From positions 21,493,889 through 21,557,888 of the forward strand of contig OY992836.1 in the NCBI GenBank assembly GCA_963921425.1: a stretch of 64,000 nucleotides of DNA, given 5' to 3'. The notes under the pieces are model-generated. The model saw only the letters and a program-made list of their open reading frames with translations. It searched no databases and had not been told where the DNA came from. Made by a program: the position numbers and the translations under genes. The stretch's first letter is position 1, and every line of letters begins with the position of its first letter. Source of the DNA: Dryas octopetala. Lineage: Eukaryota; Streptophyta; Magnoliopsida; Rosales; Rosaceae. This document shows, piece after piece, positions 24,814 to 37,150 of this stretch.

Positions 24814-26966
24814 TCAATAGCCATGACCTGGGATCCAGAAGGGATTCTGGTCTTGGGTAAAAGCTGGTTTAGATCTCAGGTTACTACCATTGCTAGGGGT
24901 ATGATCATCACAGAAGGGATTAGTTTCATGGAACTTCGAATTGCCACTGCTATGGTATGAATGATCTCGGGGAGCAAAGAGATTCGGGTGACAATTCTCC
25001 TCGTCGTCATGGAATGTTGTCCATCGCGCTGAATTCATACCATGTTTCTCTCTTGCTGCATTTCTCAAGCTCTCCATCTCCCCAACATGGTCCTTGAATT
25101 CTTTTTTCACCACATCCAAAACAACATCACCGTACCGATCACACCATGACCTTCAAAACCAAAAAACAAAAAGAAGTATAAGGGTGATGATAAAAAGAAA
25201 GAAATGCGACTGAGCTGAATGTTAGTTACCAAGAGAAACCAAAACACCTATAATTGTAATTGTCCACACACTAAGGCATGAAAAAGTTAAGTGAGGTTTG
25301 TTTTCTTTTAGATTACTTGCATGCTTAGATATAGATTCTTTACAGCCACAAAGAGAAAAGGTTTGCTCACTTGGGAAAGAATTTCTTCAGGTCAGCCTTG
25401 TCTACAGGAAGCTTGGTGGAAATTGCTTCAATTTGGTCATTCCTGATTAAGTCACAAGAATCAAACTCATATATTTGTGAAAGAGAGATTGATTTTCAAT
25501 ACCAATGCACACACAACAAAGTCACCAAAAATCAGATATGGGTCTGATAGTGAAGGCTTACGAAAATTGAAGACTTGGATTAGTAGTGCAAAGCTCTGTC
25601 TGAATTCTTGACAGCTCCTTCTTTATCTTCTCCCCCAAAACCTTGAGATTATAAAAGTGACCAAGATTCAATTTCAGCTCAAGCTTCAAATATAAATCAA
25701 CGATCAAGAAATTCAACGATTTCAAACCTTATCAATGAAGAAATCAGAAGGAGACCCATCTGCAAGCAGCTTCCTTTTTATAAGCTTTGTGTCTGGTCCT
25801 TCACCCATGGGGCTCGAGACAAGCTTCAAGTGTACCTCACTGTCAGATTTTTCATTAAGAGGCAGGGGAGTTGTCTCATCCTCTGAGTCACTTCTCTTCC
25901 ATTTCTTGAATCCATCAAAACCCCATTGCTTTTTTGCTGATTTTGAAGGTGTTTGATCGTATTGAGGACCATTCTCACCACCTCCAACACCATCCCATTG
26001 CTTTTTGGCTGATTTTGAAGGTGTTTGATCACATTTAGGACCATGTTCACCACCTCCAACACCATGTCCCTCCTTGTGTTCTCTCTGAAACAGATTCCTA
26101 AATGGTTTCCGCCTTGTTCTCTCTGTGCTGCCACTTTCTTTCACAGGCTCCGATGGCAAGCTTTCGGGCATGAGAATCGATCTTGTTTCTTTTGACTCAG
26201 CCACATCGAATATGCTCCTGTCTTCTCTGTTCTTCCCCGGTTTGTAAGGTGATACAAAGCCCAAAACTGAGGCTGCTCCTTTAATTTGCTTCATTGCCGA
26301 GCCATGCTTGTGCTTATTCTTCGAATTCGAGCTCTCTTTGCTAAGCAAGCATTTCTCATCCTTCAAGTCAATGACAGACCACTCCTCTTCTGTATTCTCT
26401 TTTGGGTCTTTAGGTGGCCCTGCAACAATTACATCTCTAGCCTCAATCTCAGCTCCTTGCACTGCTAATCGTTGCAGCAACGGTCTCTTCGAAGAATGGT
26501 ACTCATCTGCAGATATGCATTTGGCATACAAGAGTTCCTAAAAATTTAAAACCCCATTAATTAACAATTCCCTAAGTTTGGTTACATGGAAAACTAAGAA
26601 AGAAAAAACAAATGAAACCAAAGAAAAGAAAGACTGGTTTACCTGCAAGAACAGCAACTTATCTCTCAATATAACTGGTTGTTCATGTTCAGTAGGAGAG
26701 GCGATGAGGGTGTCAAGCAAATGCGAGCGGAAAGCTGAGACCTCAGTCTCAGCCAAAATGCCTTCTTTGTGAAGACCCATCAAGTTCAGCATCTGGTGAA
26801 AGGAATCCTGCTGCCATTTGAGGTTATCTGATTGCAGCTTCGAGAGCTTGTGTTCTGCGGCCGGCAAGCGCCGTTTCTTGAAGCTGAAAGGAAGAATGGT
26901 CTTGCATAAGGAGGTGACTGAGTCATGGAGAGTGGAGTAGTATGTGGGTGCGTATGAGTACACCAT
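24814..26966 (-). CDS. Unrecognised plant protein with C-terminal NPF motifs
   Basis: I assemble five exons (complement): 26643-26966, 25728-26537, 25562-25641, 25371-25442 and 24814-25150, in phase, giving 540 residues. I cannot name the family. Residues 1-110 are basic and probably helical. Residues 110-380 are charged and disordered, with a precise 24-residue tandem repeat at 267-290 and 291-314 (G-V-G-G-G-E-x-G-P ... A-K-K-Q-W). The C-terminal third has a conserved-looking helical segment (L-K-K-F-F-P-K-S-W-C-D) and two N-P-F tripeptides at 506-508 and 531-533, just before the C-terminus. NPF is the ligand of EH domains in endocytic adaptors, so a role in membrane trafficking is possible but is inference. 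I chose the ATG at 26966; the frame is open further upstream without another nearby ATG. Confidence 0.75.
25920..26063 (-). repeat. In-frame 72-bp tandem duplication
   Basis: Two adjacent 72-bp units encode nearly identical 24-residue blocks (residues 267-314) of the NPF-motif protein. The units differ at only a few bases, so the duplication is fairly young, and the length is a multiple of three so the frame is kept. Confidence 0.85.
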
Positions 26967-28645
26967 TCTTGAAATTCTGGATCTTTGATGTGAATTGCCA
27001 AATGGGTTCAACAGAGATCGGATGTTTGTGCAAGTAGCCAGAACTGTGATTTTGATTTTCTTTGGTTTTGGTTTGTGGGTATTGTTTGTAAATTGAAAGA
27101 CAGACTGTTTGTGTGAACCTTTTGTGGGTTTAGAGGTTGAGTTCAGATTTTGAATTTGGAAGGCGGAAAACGGTCACTAGAGGAACTAGCCGTTGCGGAG
27201 GGTCTTAAAAAGGCAAATACCACAAGGTGGCAAAATAGTGAAGTACGCAGTGGATGAAACGCGGTCGTTTTGATGGTTTCCCTTGGTATCGCTTTAAACA
27301 GTGTTTAAGATTAGAGATGATTTTGTCTATTCTTATTCTTTGGCAGCAGACATGTTGCTCTTAATAAGATTTAAGAATAAGAATAAAGTGTGAGATCTCA
27401 TATTCAATTAATAATTAAAATGAGTCAGTTTAAATATTAATTGGAATATTTAAAATGAGTATTTTTGAAGGGTTTAACCTTTTAAGTATTAATTTTTTCT
27501 AATTACTTCTGAGGACAAAAAACGCATTTATTTTAACTGGAAATACACCATATTACAAAGTCAAGCTAAATGACATTTATGCACTATTATGGTTGAGAAA
27601 ATTTTTGAGCTACAGATTTATCTAATTTTTGTCTTAGAGCTTAACTGTGTGACTAGTTGGTCTTGTGATTAAGAAAATTACATTTCCTGTCCTTCTAATT
27701 AACAACTAAAACTACAAACCCCATATCTAAGTATCAAGTTTTGGTTAAACCAAACAGGTGAAAATATAAGAGTCCTAATGATCATGCTGTCTTAGTCTTT
27801 TGTTTGCTATGGCGTGCAATGTCTCAGTCACATAAGAACAATTTGAAAGGTTTTGGACTCTTGTGTCATTCACTCCATTCACAAAGAAAGAGAATGAACA
27901 CATAATCAAAACTAATTATACCGAACTAATCATCTATCAATCAATCATCAAGAGTCATGACAAAGATTAGGGACCGATATGGTAGTGATCTCCAGCTAGC
28001 CAGTGACACAGAAAAGCTGGGTGCATGTGGGAGGAAAGAAGAAAATTATATCCAAATTATGATGTCATACTTATCAATGTCAAGTTCTTTGCAATATATC
28101 CCAACCTTGGATATGAATCATGTGATATAGAAAACCCAAATACATATAAGGTAGAATTATCTCTTTCTAGAATTAAACTTATTGAACAAGGGCCAATATG
28201 AGAGTTGATGATTCATGATTCTTAAAGAAGAAAATGACATTTCACCTTCATTCGAAGTATCATATAATGTTGCAGCACCTGTAATGACTTTTTATGATTT
28301 TGATTTAATTACAACAATAATTCATTGTTATAATATTATCTACCATCCACCTTTTTTTTTTGGCCACTTTACCATCCACCTTTTTATCTACCATCCACCT
28401 TAATTAGAAGCCAATATGGCAATATCATTTAATTAAATGATTAGTGCGACCTCAAATAATTTTCCCACCAAGCAAGAGAAAGGACCAAGACAGCAAAGAC
28501 TGAACTTGTTCCTTACCCACTTGTCACATGAGTGGACTAGTGCATTATCTGAAATTCAATTTCAAGGTGGGGGAAAAGAATAGACAGATAGCGATGTGTA
28601 GTGCAACTAGATTTATTCACTTCTTTCACACATTTAAGTATTGTT
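26967..28645. other. Promoter of the NPF gene, then intergenic DNA
   Basis: The left 200 bases are the 5' flank of the minus-strand NPF-motif gene. The rest is AT-rich, with a few short repeats of TACCATCCACC near 28340-28400, and shows no coding potential that I trust. Confidence 0.4.
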
Positions 28646-29136
28646 TGTAAAAGGCCACATGAGGCCAACTATAAAGTGCATATGTTAAACTCATGGACCT
28701 AACTCGCCTTAAAAAATCAACTTGTAAGGAGAGGATTGTCCAAGGCTTATATAGTGCACAATCCAACCATATCATAGCGATGTAGGATATTTAACACCTT
28801 CTCTCAACGCCAAAGTTGGGCCCACTACTACATGAATGAACTCCATTAAATGAGAATCCAAATGCCACATAGCAAACTCAACCAATTTCAGAATATATCG
28901 GATCATTATTGGATACATTGGGTCAACAAGATTTAGTTAGGCCTAATTAATGCCAAAGAATACGAACCATCGGCTCTAATACCATGTAAAAGCCCACATG
29001 AGACCAACTATAAAGTGCATATGTTTAAAGCCATGAGCCTAACTCATCCTCAAAAATCGGCTTGTAAGGAGAGAATTGCCCAAGACTTATATAGTGCACA
29101 ATTCAATCATATCATGACAATGTGTGATATTTAACA
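28646..29136 (-). mobile_element. TRIM (terminal-repeat retrotransposon in miniature)
   Basis: Two direct repeats of about 151 bp, 28646-28796 and 28985-29136, enclose 188 bp with no coding sequence. On the minus strand the repeats begin TGTTAAATATC and end CTTTTACA. Directly after the first one comes TGGTATTAGAGCC, close to the initiator-Met tRNA primer site TGGTATCAGAGC. A purine tract GAGAGAAGG precedes the second one. This is the full TRIM layout. The 5-bp flanks (TTGTT and TCCTC) do not match, so the target duplication is lost or the copy is recombinant. The repeats differ by roughly 15 percent, so it is old. Confidence 0.85.
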
Positions 29137-29847
29137 TCCTCAAATAAAATCACTTTTGTCCACCATCCTACCCTTTTTTTTTTTGGCTGCCACCATCCAA
29201 CCTTGAAGGGTAGAAGAAGACAACAATCTCTCTCACACACAGAATTGGAATCGTGCATGGAAGGGTGACTTTTAGTGGGTTTATACCTAACAACATGTTG
29301 CAGCTCCTAATTAGCTTTGTATATTCTCATTTTATACATATTTACTGTTTTTTTTTTTGTCTGAAAGAAACTTCATTAAAGAAAGGCAAACAGCAAGGGC
29401 AAAGCCCAAACAAGAAAAATAAAGAGCAAAGAAACACAGAACATAAAAGCCGGCCAACCCAAAAAGGCAGAGGACACTAAAAACAAATGCTAGGGAACAA
29501 AAACTACCCAAGCCAAACCATACAGAACAAAGAAAACCAAATAAGAAGTAAACACCAAATAATGTATGGATATTTAATATTGAAAGACAAGTAATCGCTT
29601 GTTCGTTTAACAATAGATGCAATCACACCAAGTGCAAGTAAGTTGGGAATCATAGATATATCAAATTTGCTTAATACAGGCTTTGATCTTTGAAATTACC
29701 AACCATATATATAGATAGAGTATTTACTCACACAAACACTTCTTGCCTAGTTTTCACTTCAACAAAACCATATGGTAGGTTACAACTTACAAGCTAATAA
29801 GCACCACAAAGTTAATGACCAATACAAAGAGAGTGAAATAATTACTA
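29137..29847. other. Intergenic DNA right of TRIM
   Basis: A T-run at 29348-29359 followed by an A-rich stretch (to about 29550) could be the minus-strand 3' end of a LINE or SINE, but I could not find a target duplication. The right side is the 3' flank of the RING-H2 gene. Confidence 0.3.
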
Positions 29848-30685
29848 TTAGGAGACTATCCCCATTCTGCAACAAGGGCAATGAGCATTGTTCTCTAGCC
29901 ATGGAACCATACACCCAGAATGGAACCTATGTGCACAGGGCAGGTGCACCAGGGTCTCACCTGGCCTGAACCCTTCCAGGCACACAGCACACTCATCTTG
30001 GTCTGAGGCCTTCCAGCTCAATTTGGCCCACCTAAACCTCCTTAACCCACTCTTCTTTGATCCATACACTTCTCTCTGCAACTCCCCCAGCACCATAGAT
30101 CTTCCATCATCCACACATCTCAATCCTTCTCTCTTACTATTGTGCCTAAATTCATCACATATATAAACAAAACATATCAGTCATAACTCATAAGTATTGT
30201 GAATTTGTAACAAGCAACCAATGTGTGTGTGTGTGTCAAAAGACTCACATGTCACATTGTCACATGTTAGCAAGAACCATATTGGTTAATTTTGCTCTTT
30301 ACCTTCTGGGTTCTGATTTTCTTTGTGTTCTCAATCTTTCATCTAATCTCTCTTTGGCTTCTCTGGCTTCCACTCCTAGCTTCTCATCCAGGTGTGCTTG
30401 GTTCAATATGCTCCTTTGCTTTGTTTTTTAAATGATTTATAATTAGGACATAATGATCCCAAAATAAGAAGAGAAAAAAAATGGTGTTCTGTATTGTGTG
30501 GCAGAAGGAGATCAGATAGCACCTACCAGTGAAGAGGTTGAGGTGTGGTGGGTTTCATGGTTGCTAGCATACAAACAAAAAGATGAGCGCCTGGTCCAGC
30601 CATGTGTGGCCAAACATGGTGAGTCTCCGCTTTGATGGACTCGTCTCCTTCGAGCACATTCCACACCAGGAAGCATCCCAGCCAT
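29848..30685 (-). CDS. Small RING-H2 protein, probable E3 ligase
   Basis: This is a 190-residue RING-H2 protein in three coding exons (complement): 30527-30685, 30303-30418 and 29848-30145. Joins are in phase; the exon 2 acceptor was chosen because the alternative AG five bases on breaks the frame. The N-terminus M-A-G-M-L-P-G-V-E-C-A-R-R-R-R is basic. A charged helical segment (N-Q-A-H-L-D-E-K-L-G) follows in exon 2. The RING occupies residues 144-184 with C-x2-C-x14-C-x-H-x2-H-x2-C-x10-C-x2-C spacing, all eight ligands intact, and the protein ends six residues later. There is no membrane segment. It is likely a ubiquitin ligase; the target is unknown. Confidence 0.88.
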
Positions 30686-32917
30686 TGATTGCAGCTCCAA
30701 ATTAAAACAGAACAAAAACAGAAAAGCAAGTATATATTTCTCTTATGAACTACCCATCTTTTCCAACATGAGAAGCAGCCTGAAATGATTGAGGAAGAGG
30801 CAAATTATAAGGAGCAATGATGACCCATATGATGGAAAAGCAAGAAGACGGTAAATCTTAAAAGTTAAAAAGACAGTTCCATTGAAAAAGGACAATATTT
30901 GTATATTTGATTGTATTAATTACTTACATGTACAAGAAATATATAGGAAGAAGGCAGTAGTCAAAACAGCTGATTGAAATTAAGATGATGATAGTGGTGG
31001 CAGACAAAAGAGGGTCCATACCATTGATGGTTGCTTAAACAATCTGCATCAGTCATCTTCAGCTAGCCTCTCTCTCTCTCTCTCTTATCAATTATGTGAG
31101 TGAGAGCTTAAAGAAAAGTAAAAGAAGCTGTTCATGAGAAAATAAACAAATAAAAAGGTGAGAATGTGGGAAAGGGAATGGAAAGGGTGAGGAAGTTTCA
31201 GTGAAACTTCAGCCTCAGCCATCCAAGTCTAAGTCCAACCAGGTCCTCAAATGAGACACTACTCTGACCAGAAAACCTGGACTTGGGTAAAGGTTGGGTA
31301 CAAGGTACAAGGGTGAGCCACGTGACCAACCAACTCTCCTTTGGCTTGAACCAATGAACCCCACTTGACTTGGCATTTGGGTTGGTTTGGTTGGTTTTGG
31401 TTCACTGCAATTTCCCTTTATATTTGGGCTTGGGGTGCCTTATTTTTGGCTTTTTTAGCTCAGTTCACACCTTGCAAGCACTCACTTACAAGATCTTGTC
31501 CTAATATTAAACATTATGACCTCGATGCGATGCTCGTTTGATGCATTTGATATAATTAGATAAGATAAATTATTAAATTCATGTGTATTCAAAAAAGAAA
31601 TTTCTAACTTGAAGGAATAAAATGTATTAAGATGAATTAATTAATAATCATCATGGGAGACTTATCCCTTTCAAATTCCCTAAAAAATGATGAGATTAAA
31701 TAATCTTTTTTTTTTTTTTTCATATTCTTCATTTAAGTTAGAAGACACTATTTATATTCTTTTTTGAATACACATAAAATTAACTATTTATCATATCTAA
31801 TCATATTTTATATATATCATGTGTGTAATGTATACATGTAAAGTTTCAATTTTTTTCCACTTCTGCAATATTTTAGTGCAGAGGATTTGGACAATGATTC
31901 GTATTAGTGCACCATGTGAGCTGCAGAGAAGGGGGTCAAGTTAAAGAGCAGAACGAGGATTCCGGTGATCATATAAACTGATATTAAATTCGACCAATGT
32001 ATTATTTCCCAATAAATTATTGCGAATGGAATATCCCCAAATCTCACCCAAGTCACCTTTCTTGATTGGCAAAAAGAATTGAAACCAACCAGGTCATCAT
32101 AACACTATGAAATACCTGCTGAGTTGGAGCCCACATTCAAGTTTGGGCCCTGGCTTCATCAAATAAATATTATCAGATTGGGCTTTCTTTGGGAATGTAC
32201 ACATACAAAAAACTTGGCCCAGCCCATATCTGATTTAAGTGGACTTGAAAATTTTGATCATCCCTTTCAAAAACTAGATGGGCCTTTCTATTCACACCCA
32301 ATTCCTCTCCACTCCCAAGTCCAAAACCAATCACTTGATCGTCATGCACATTCTGTGGGCCATTAATTCATTCTTCTTTATATAATCAACCAATAATCTA
32401 CATCTAGAGATTAGTTGACAGTTAATATAGCATGGTTATGTAAGTTTAATGCTGAAACTTAAAACTGGTCATGCTATAATCACTGATTCTTAAAAATTTA
32501 ATTTAGTAAGAGATAAGAAGAGCATAAGAATTTTTCAGCAAATGGAGTCCAAACAGGTTCCAGCCTCCGGCCAGGTGCCATCTTCACGGAGATAAAGGAA
32601 AATAAAAAACTAAAAAAGCGACAACCTCTGAAACTCTTCGAATTCTGATGTCCATCGGGTAAAAGACCAAAAACACCCTCCGCATCCCCACAAATCCGGG
32701 ACCTCAACAACTTCGCTCTCTCTCACGTTCCCACAATCTCCGACTCTCATTCCTCAACCCTCCGAAGCTTGGGTGTCCTGATCCGTCATTTCACCACCAA
32801 CCCTCTTAATTAGTATATATACACCCTAAACCCAAACACAATCCGCTCTCTAATTCCATCATTAACAACCTAATTAAGCACCGATATCGAATTATCGATG
32901 GGTTAGAGAGAGCCGAA
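30686..32917. other. Intergenic region between divergent genes
   Basis: The RING-H2 gene (-) and the His-rich gene (+) are transcribed away from each other, so both promoters lie here. A CT microsatellite is at 31070-31084. Sequence next to 32917 is GC-richer and C/T-rich, as expected for a plant 5' UTR. No further gene or transposon is clear. Confidence 0.45.
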
Positions 32918-33523
32918 ATGGAGGAGCCGATTTCCCCAACAACCCTGAAGCAAAGGCTGAGGTCCTCTCTCTGCCTCATCCCCGCTTGCTTGGTCCCCAA
33001 GGGGGCCCACCACAGCCACCACCACCACAACCACCACCAACACGCCGTCACCGCCCCCACCACTCCCCAAGGCACCACCGCCAGAGATCTTAGCCTCCTA
33101 CGGACATCCTCCTTCTCCCCCTCTGGTAAAACGACGCCGTCTTCACCGTCGTCGTCGCGTCATCACCAGCATCTCCGGTTTCACAGCAACAGCCACCACC
33201 AGCATCACAACCACCATTACGAGTTTTCGGAATTGAGGGACAAGTGCAAGAGCTTCATCGGGCGCATGGGAAGACACGGACACCACGGCGGTGGCAGCGG
33301 GCGGAGGCACTCGGCTGACTTCAAGTACGACGCGCTCAGCTACTCGCTCAATTTCGATCACCAGGAGACCAACCCCGACGACTTCCCGCTCAGGAGCTTC
33401 TCCGCCAGATTGCCGCCTTCGCCGCCTCGCTCCTCCCGAGACTCCGCCGCCACTGCCACCGCCATCGCCACCGCCGCTTCCCCAGCTGCCTCGGCGTCCA
33501 ATGAGATAACTGCCTGTAGCTGA
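32918..33523 (+). CDS. His-rich plant protein with FxYDxxSYxLNFD signature
   Basis: This is an intronless 201-residue protein. Residues 30-100 are exceptionally rich in histidine (runs such as H-H-S-H-H-H-H-N-H-H), and residues 165-195 are Pro/Ser then Ala/Thr-rich. Residues 135-147 read F-K-Y-D-A-L-S-Y-S-L-N-F-D, a signature I recognise from small uncharacterised plant proteins, some of which are labelled stress-induced. A basic block with H-S-A-D precedes it. The frame is GC-rich and starts at the only early ATG. A second gene with the same signature lies at 55959-56516. The His tracts might bind metal, but no function is established. Confidence 0.85.
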   Translation: MEEPISPTTLKQRLRSSLCLIPACLVPKGAHHSHHHHNHHQHAVTAPTTPQGTTARDLSLLRTSSFSPSGKTTPSSPSSSRHHQHLRFHSNSHHQHHNHHYEFSELRDKCKSFIGRMGRHGHHGGGSGRRHSADFKYDALSYSLNFDHQETNPDDFPLRSFSARLPPSPPRSSRDSAATATAIATAASPAASASNEITACS

Positions 33524-33849
33524 TCATCACCATCATCAGGCCTTATTGCAACCCCAGAGGTTAATTAATTAATAAATTAATAATTAGCTAGGTTTATATG
33601 AATTATCAAATGTACATGCATGGTCAACGTACGTACGTGATTTTTCCATAATCAGTTAAAGGTGTGTGTGTGTATATATAGGTGATTAAGTATATATGTT
33701 CCTTCATCAAATTGCAGCGCTGCTGGCCTGCTGCATACTTCAACTTTAATTTGCATGCTTTTTATCTTCGTCTTCTTCTTCTTGGGTTTCTTTTAATTTT
33801 GTTTTCCATGAAAAATGTTTTTATGCAGGAGCTTAGGAGCTTTTTAGTT

Positions 33850-33968
33850 TTTGACTCATAATTTGGCAATGTGCATGAACACCCATCCACGTGCCTTCAA
33901 CCCCTTCCTCTAAATTAATTATTGAAGAGACGAAAAACCAGATTTTAGAGGAAAGAAAGTGAAGAGCG
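33850..33968 (+). other. Decayed copy of the MAPKKK promoter/5' UTR region
   Basis: Two blocks match the sequence upstream of the kinase gene. TTGACTCATAA through CATCCACGTG to CCCCTTCCTC matches about 46447-46507, and AAAAACCAGATTTTAGAG through AAAGTGAAGAGCG matches 46646-46687. About 140 bases between the blocks at 46.5 kb are reduced to about 20 here. There is no kinase coding sequence beside it. Confidence 0.7.
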
Positions 33969-34840
33969 AAAAGATTCAACAAATCCCTGATTGGGCTTAT
34001 AGACAAATATATAGTATAGTAAGTCTCTTGACTCTTGTTCAGTGGCTTCAAGCCTAGTGCCCGGCCCGTTTGGTTTGCTAGAACTTGTTTCGTAATGGAA
34101 ATAATAACTTATTCAATTTTTTTAACAACACCTTTATTTTTATTTTTTTTTTGAGGAATTATTTATTATATTATAAAAATTATTCATATATAATGACAAT
34201 TTCAATTTAAAGTGAAGGATAATTTGATACTAACAACCCATAATAAATGTTTTCCGCGCTAGTCATATATGGATCCAAAATAATTAAATAGTTGTTGTGG
34301 GATACTAGGATCTGAGTCGATTTGATGGACTTCCAAAATACGTTATTGCAAACTAATTATACGCAAACATCTATTATATAATACAGTATATGTATACATC
34401 TATTATATATCTATTATATGTATATATACAGTATATTTCTATTATATGCCTTTCTTAGTTTTTCTGGTTTTGTTGGTTTCTCTCTGGCTTTTCGTGTCGA
34501 TCTCTTCTATACGTACGTTGAGGCTATATATCTTAATAACTTGTATGTTCTTATTATCATGTTGAACTTTCTAAAGAGATTGGGAACCTAAAGCATACTC
34601 TCTATGACCCAAAGGGATTTGCCCCCATTTGAAGAAGTGACTTTTGGAAAGAGAGAATAATGGTTACCCATATGAAATTAAGTATTGGGAGTTGTATATA
34701 TTTCAAAATGGATTTACAGTCTCTCCTATGTTGAATAGTAGGTTGATTTGTTAACATTGAACATAGTGGCCGGATGTACACATGAATTAGATATATATAT
34801 ATATTTATAATTTATATAATAGATTTAGTGTATAGAGTAA
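33969..34840. other. AT-rich intergenic DNA left of the transposon nest
   Basis: Mostly A/T with short TATTATAT-type repeats near 34370-34450. No coding potential. Confidence 0.4.
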
Positions 34841-36237
34841 TTAATTGAAAAAGGGATAGGGGCAGATACAAAACACTCTTAATAATAATTAAAATCATTT
34901 TTAAAAAAATAGAGGTAGATTGATATGTGTTGCTATCTTTATATTTTTTGTTAAAATGCTAGGGGTGTTTCTCTTCTGCCACTAATATAAGTAGAGCCGT
35001 TTATTTTTCGTCACTTTATTTCTAAAAAAAACACAGGGGCGATTTTCAAATTTACGCCTTTATTTTTTTTAAGGCTCAATTACAATTTACCCTACGAACT
35101 ATAGGGGTGATTTCAGGATGGTCTACAAACAAAAAAATCTTTCAAGCGCATCCACCAACTCTCAGAAATTATGCAACGTTAGTATTTCCATCAACTTTTT
35201 CGTTAAGTGCCAGCATGGAATGCCACATGAATTTTTTTTAATGACGTGGAGTGCCACGTGGAATAAAAAAAATTACAAAAACATTTTATAATATTAAAAA
35301 CTAAAAAAAATTAAAAAAACAAAACAAAAAAAGTTCCCTCACCTCACCTCCCATCCCTCCCACGTCAAGCCACGCAAAAAAAAAAACAATTAAATATTCT
35401 TTTCTTCTTCTTCCACCTACAGCAACCCCATGGCCACCTATTTCTTCCTCCCTCCTCCTTTTTCTTTTTCTTTTTCTTCAGCCACTCACACTCACACTCA
35501 CACACATACCCACCACCCGCCCACCCACCAACTCACACTCTCTACATATCACACCCACACCCACTCGAGCCACTCCCCTTCCCCTTCCCCTTCCCCTTCC
35601 TCTTCCCTTTCCCCTTCCCCCTCAACAGTACCATAAAGAACGGCCCCAAACCCTCAGAATCATTTGCAACAAAAGTTCTCTTCTGTATGAATTGCCACCG
35701 CCCAACCCACTAAGAACAACTCCACCAAGGTTCTATAACCTGATCCGCGACCACCCACTTCCAAAACCACCACCGACACCGCCAAAACTACCGAGCACAA
35801 GTCATAACCAAAACCCCAACTCTATCCACCAACAACAACGTTTTAGGGTTTTATAATTTCTATTGTTGAATGTATATCGTTTTATCACAAGTGGGTTTTC
35901 TTTCCATTGGGTTTTTGGTTCCATATTAAAATTGAATAAGAACACAAAAATAGAGAGTGTTTGTGGATAAATCCACATGGATTCAATGGCCAATCACAGA
36001 CCAACACGTGGCACACCAAGTCCCATTTTTGCTCAGACTCTTTGATGGTCAACTTGGTCAGACCCAGCCATCTATGTCATCATCTCAGCTTAGCAACGCC
36101 AACAGCATGTACATATGAGATCGGCTCTTACCTCCGGGTTACCCATGTCCGATCCGAACCGACATTGGGATCCACCAGGAATTCGAGAGATTATCTTTTT
36201 CGAACACCATCAGTTCGGCTCAGATCTGGAGATCGTG

Positions 36238-37150
36238 CTTCGACAATCTTGTCACCACCTGATCATCCCAACCATTGGTTCGGCTCGGCCCGGCCCAATG
36301 ACCGATCACGATCAGACGTGCTTCGACAATCTTGTCACCACCTGATCATCTCAACCATTGGTTCGGCTCGGCCCGGCCCAATGACCGATCACGATCAGAC
36401 GTGCTTCGACAATCTTGTCAGCACCTGATCATCTCAACCATTGGTTCGGCTCGGCCCGGACCAATGACCGATCACGATCAGACGTGCTTCGACAATCTTG
36501 TCAGCACCTGATCATCTCAACCATTGGTTCGGCTCGGCCCGGACCAATGACCGATCACGATCAGACGTGCTTCGACAATCTTGTCAGCACCTGATCATCT
36601 CAACCATTGGTTCGGCTCGGCCCGGCCCAATGACCGATCACGATCAGACGTGCTTCGACAATCTTGTCACCACCTGATCATCTCAACCATTGGTTCGGCT
36701 CGGCCCGGCCCAATGACCGATCACGATCAGACGTGCTTCGACAATCTTGTCAGCACCTGATCATCTCAACCATTGGTTCGGCTCGGCCCGGCCCAATGAC
36801 CGATCACGATCAGACGTGCTTCGACAATCTTGTCACCACCTGATCATCTCAACCATTGGTTCGGCTCGGCCCGGCCCAATGACCGATCACGATCAGACGT
36901 GCTTCGACAATCTTGTCAGCACCTGATCATCTCAACCATTGGTTCGGCTCGGCCCGGCCCAATGACCGATCACGATCAGACGTGCTTCGACAATCTTGTC
37001 AGCACCTGATCATCTCAACCATTGGCTCGGCTCGGCCCGGACCAATGACCGATCACGATCAGACGTGCTTCGACAATCTTGTCAGCACCTGATCATCTCA
37101 ACCATTGGTTCGGCTCGGCCCGGACCAATGACCGATCACGATCAGACGTG
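36238..37150 (+). repeat. 83-bp minisatellite in the 5' LTR, 11 units
   Basis: Eleven contiguous 83-bp units fill exactly 913 bp. Each starts CTTCGACAATCTTGTCA and ends CGATCAGACGTG. Units vary mainly at two sites (CCACC or GCACC; CGGCCC or CGGACC), which allows them to be tracked individually. Confidence 0.95.

Noticed and set aside
26967..27011. Extra N-terminal NPF motif upstream of the chosen start
   Set aside because: The frame reads L-N-P-F-G here but has no ATG upstream in the same exon; it is probably 5' UTR, although a non-ATG start or upstream exon cannot be excluded.
29332..29622. Minus-strand frame rich in Cys and Phe
   Set aside because: A-rich sequence read in reverse gives this composition; it may be an old LINE/SINE end, but no target duplication or motif was found.
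36238..37150. Regular repeats that could suggest a CRISPR-like array
   Set aside because: Units are 83 bp and contiguous with no unique spacers, lie inside an LTR, and this is a plant genome.
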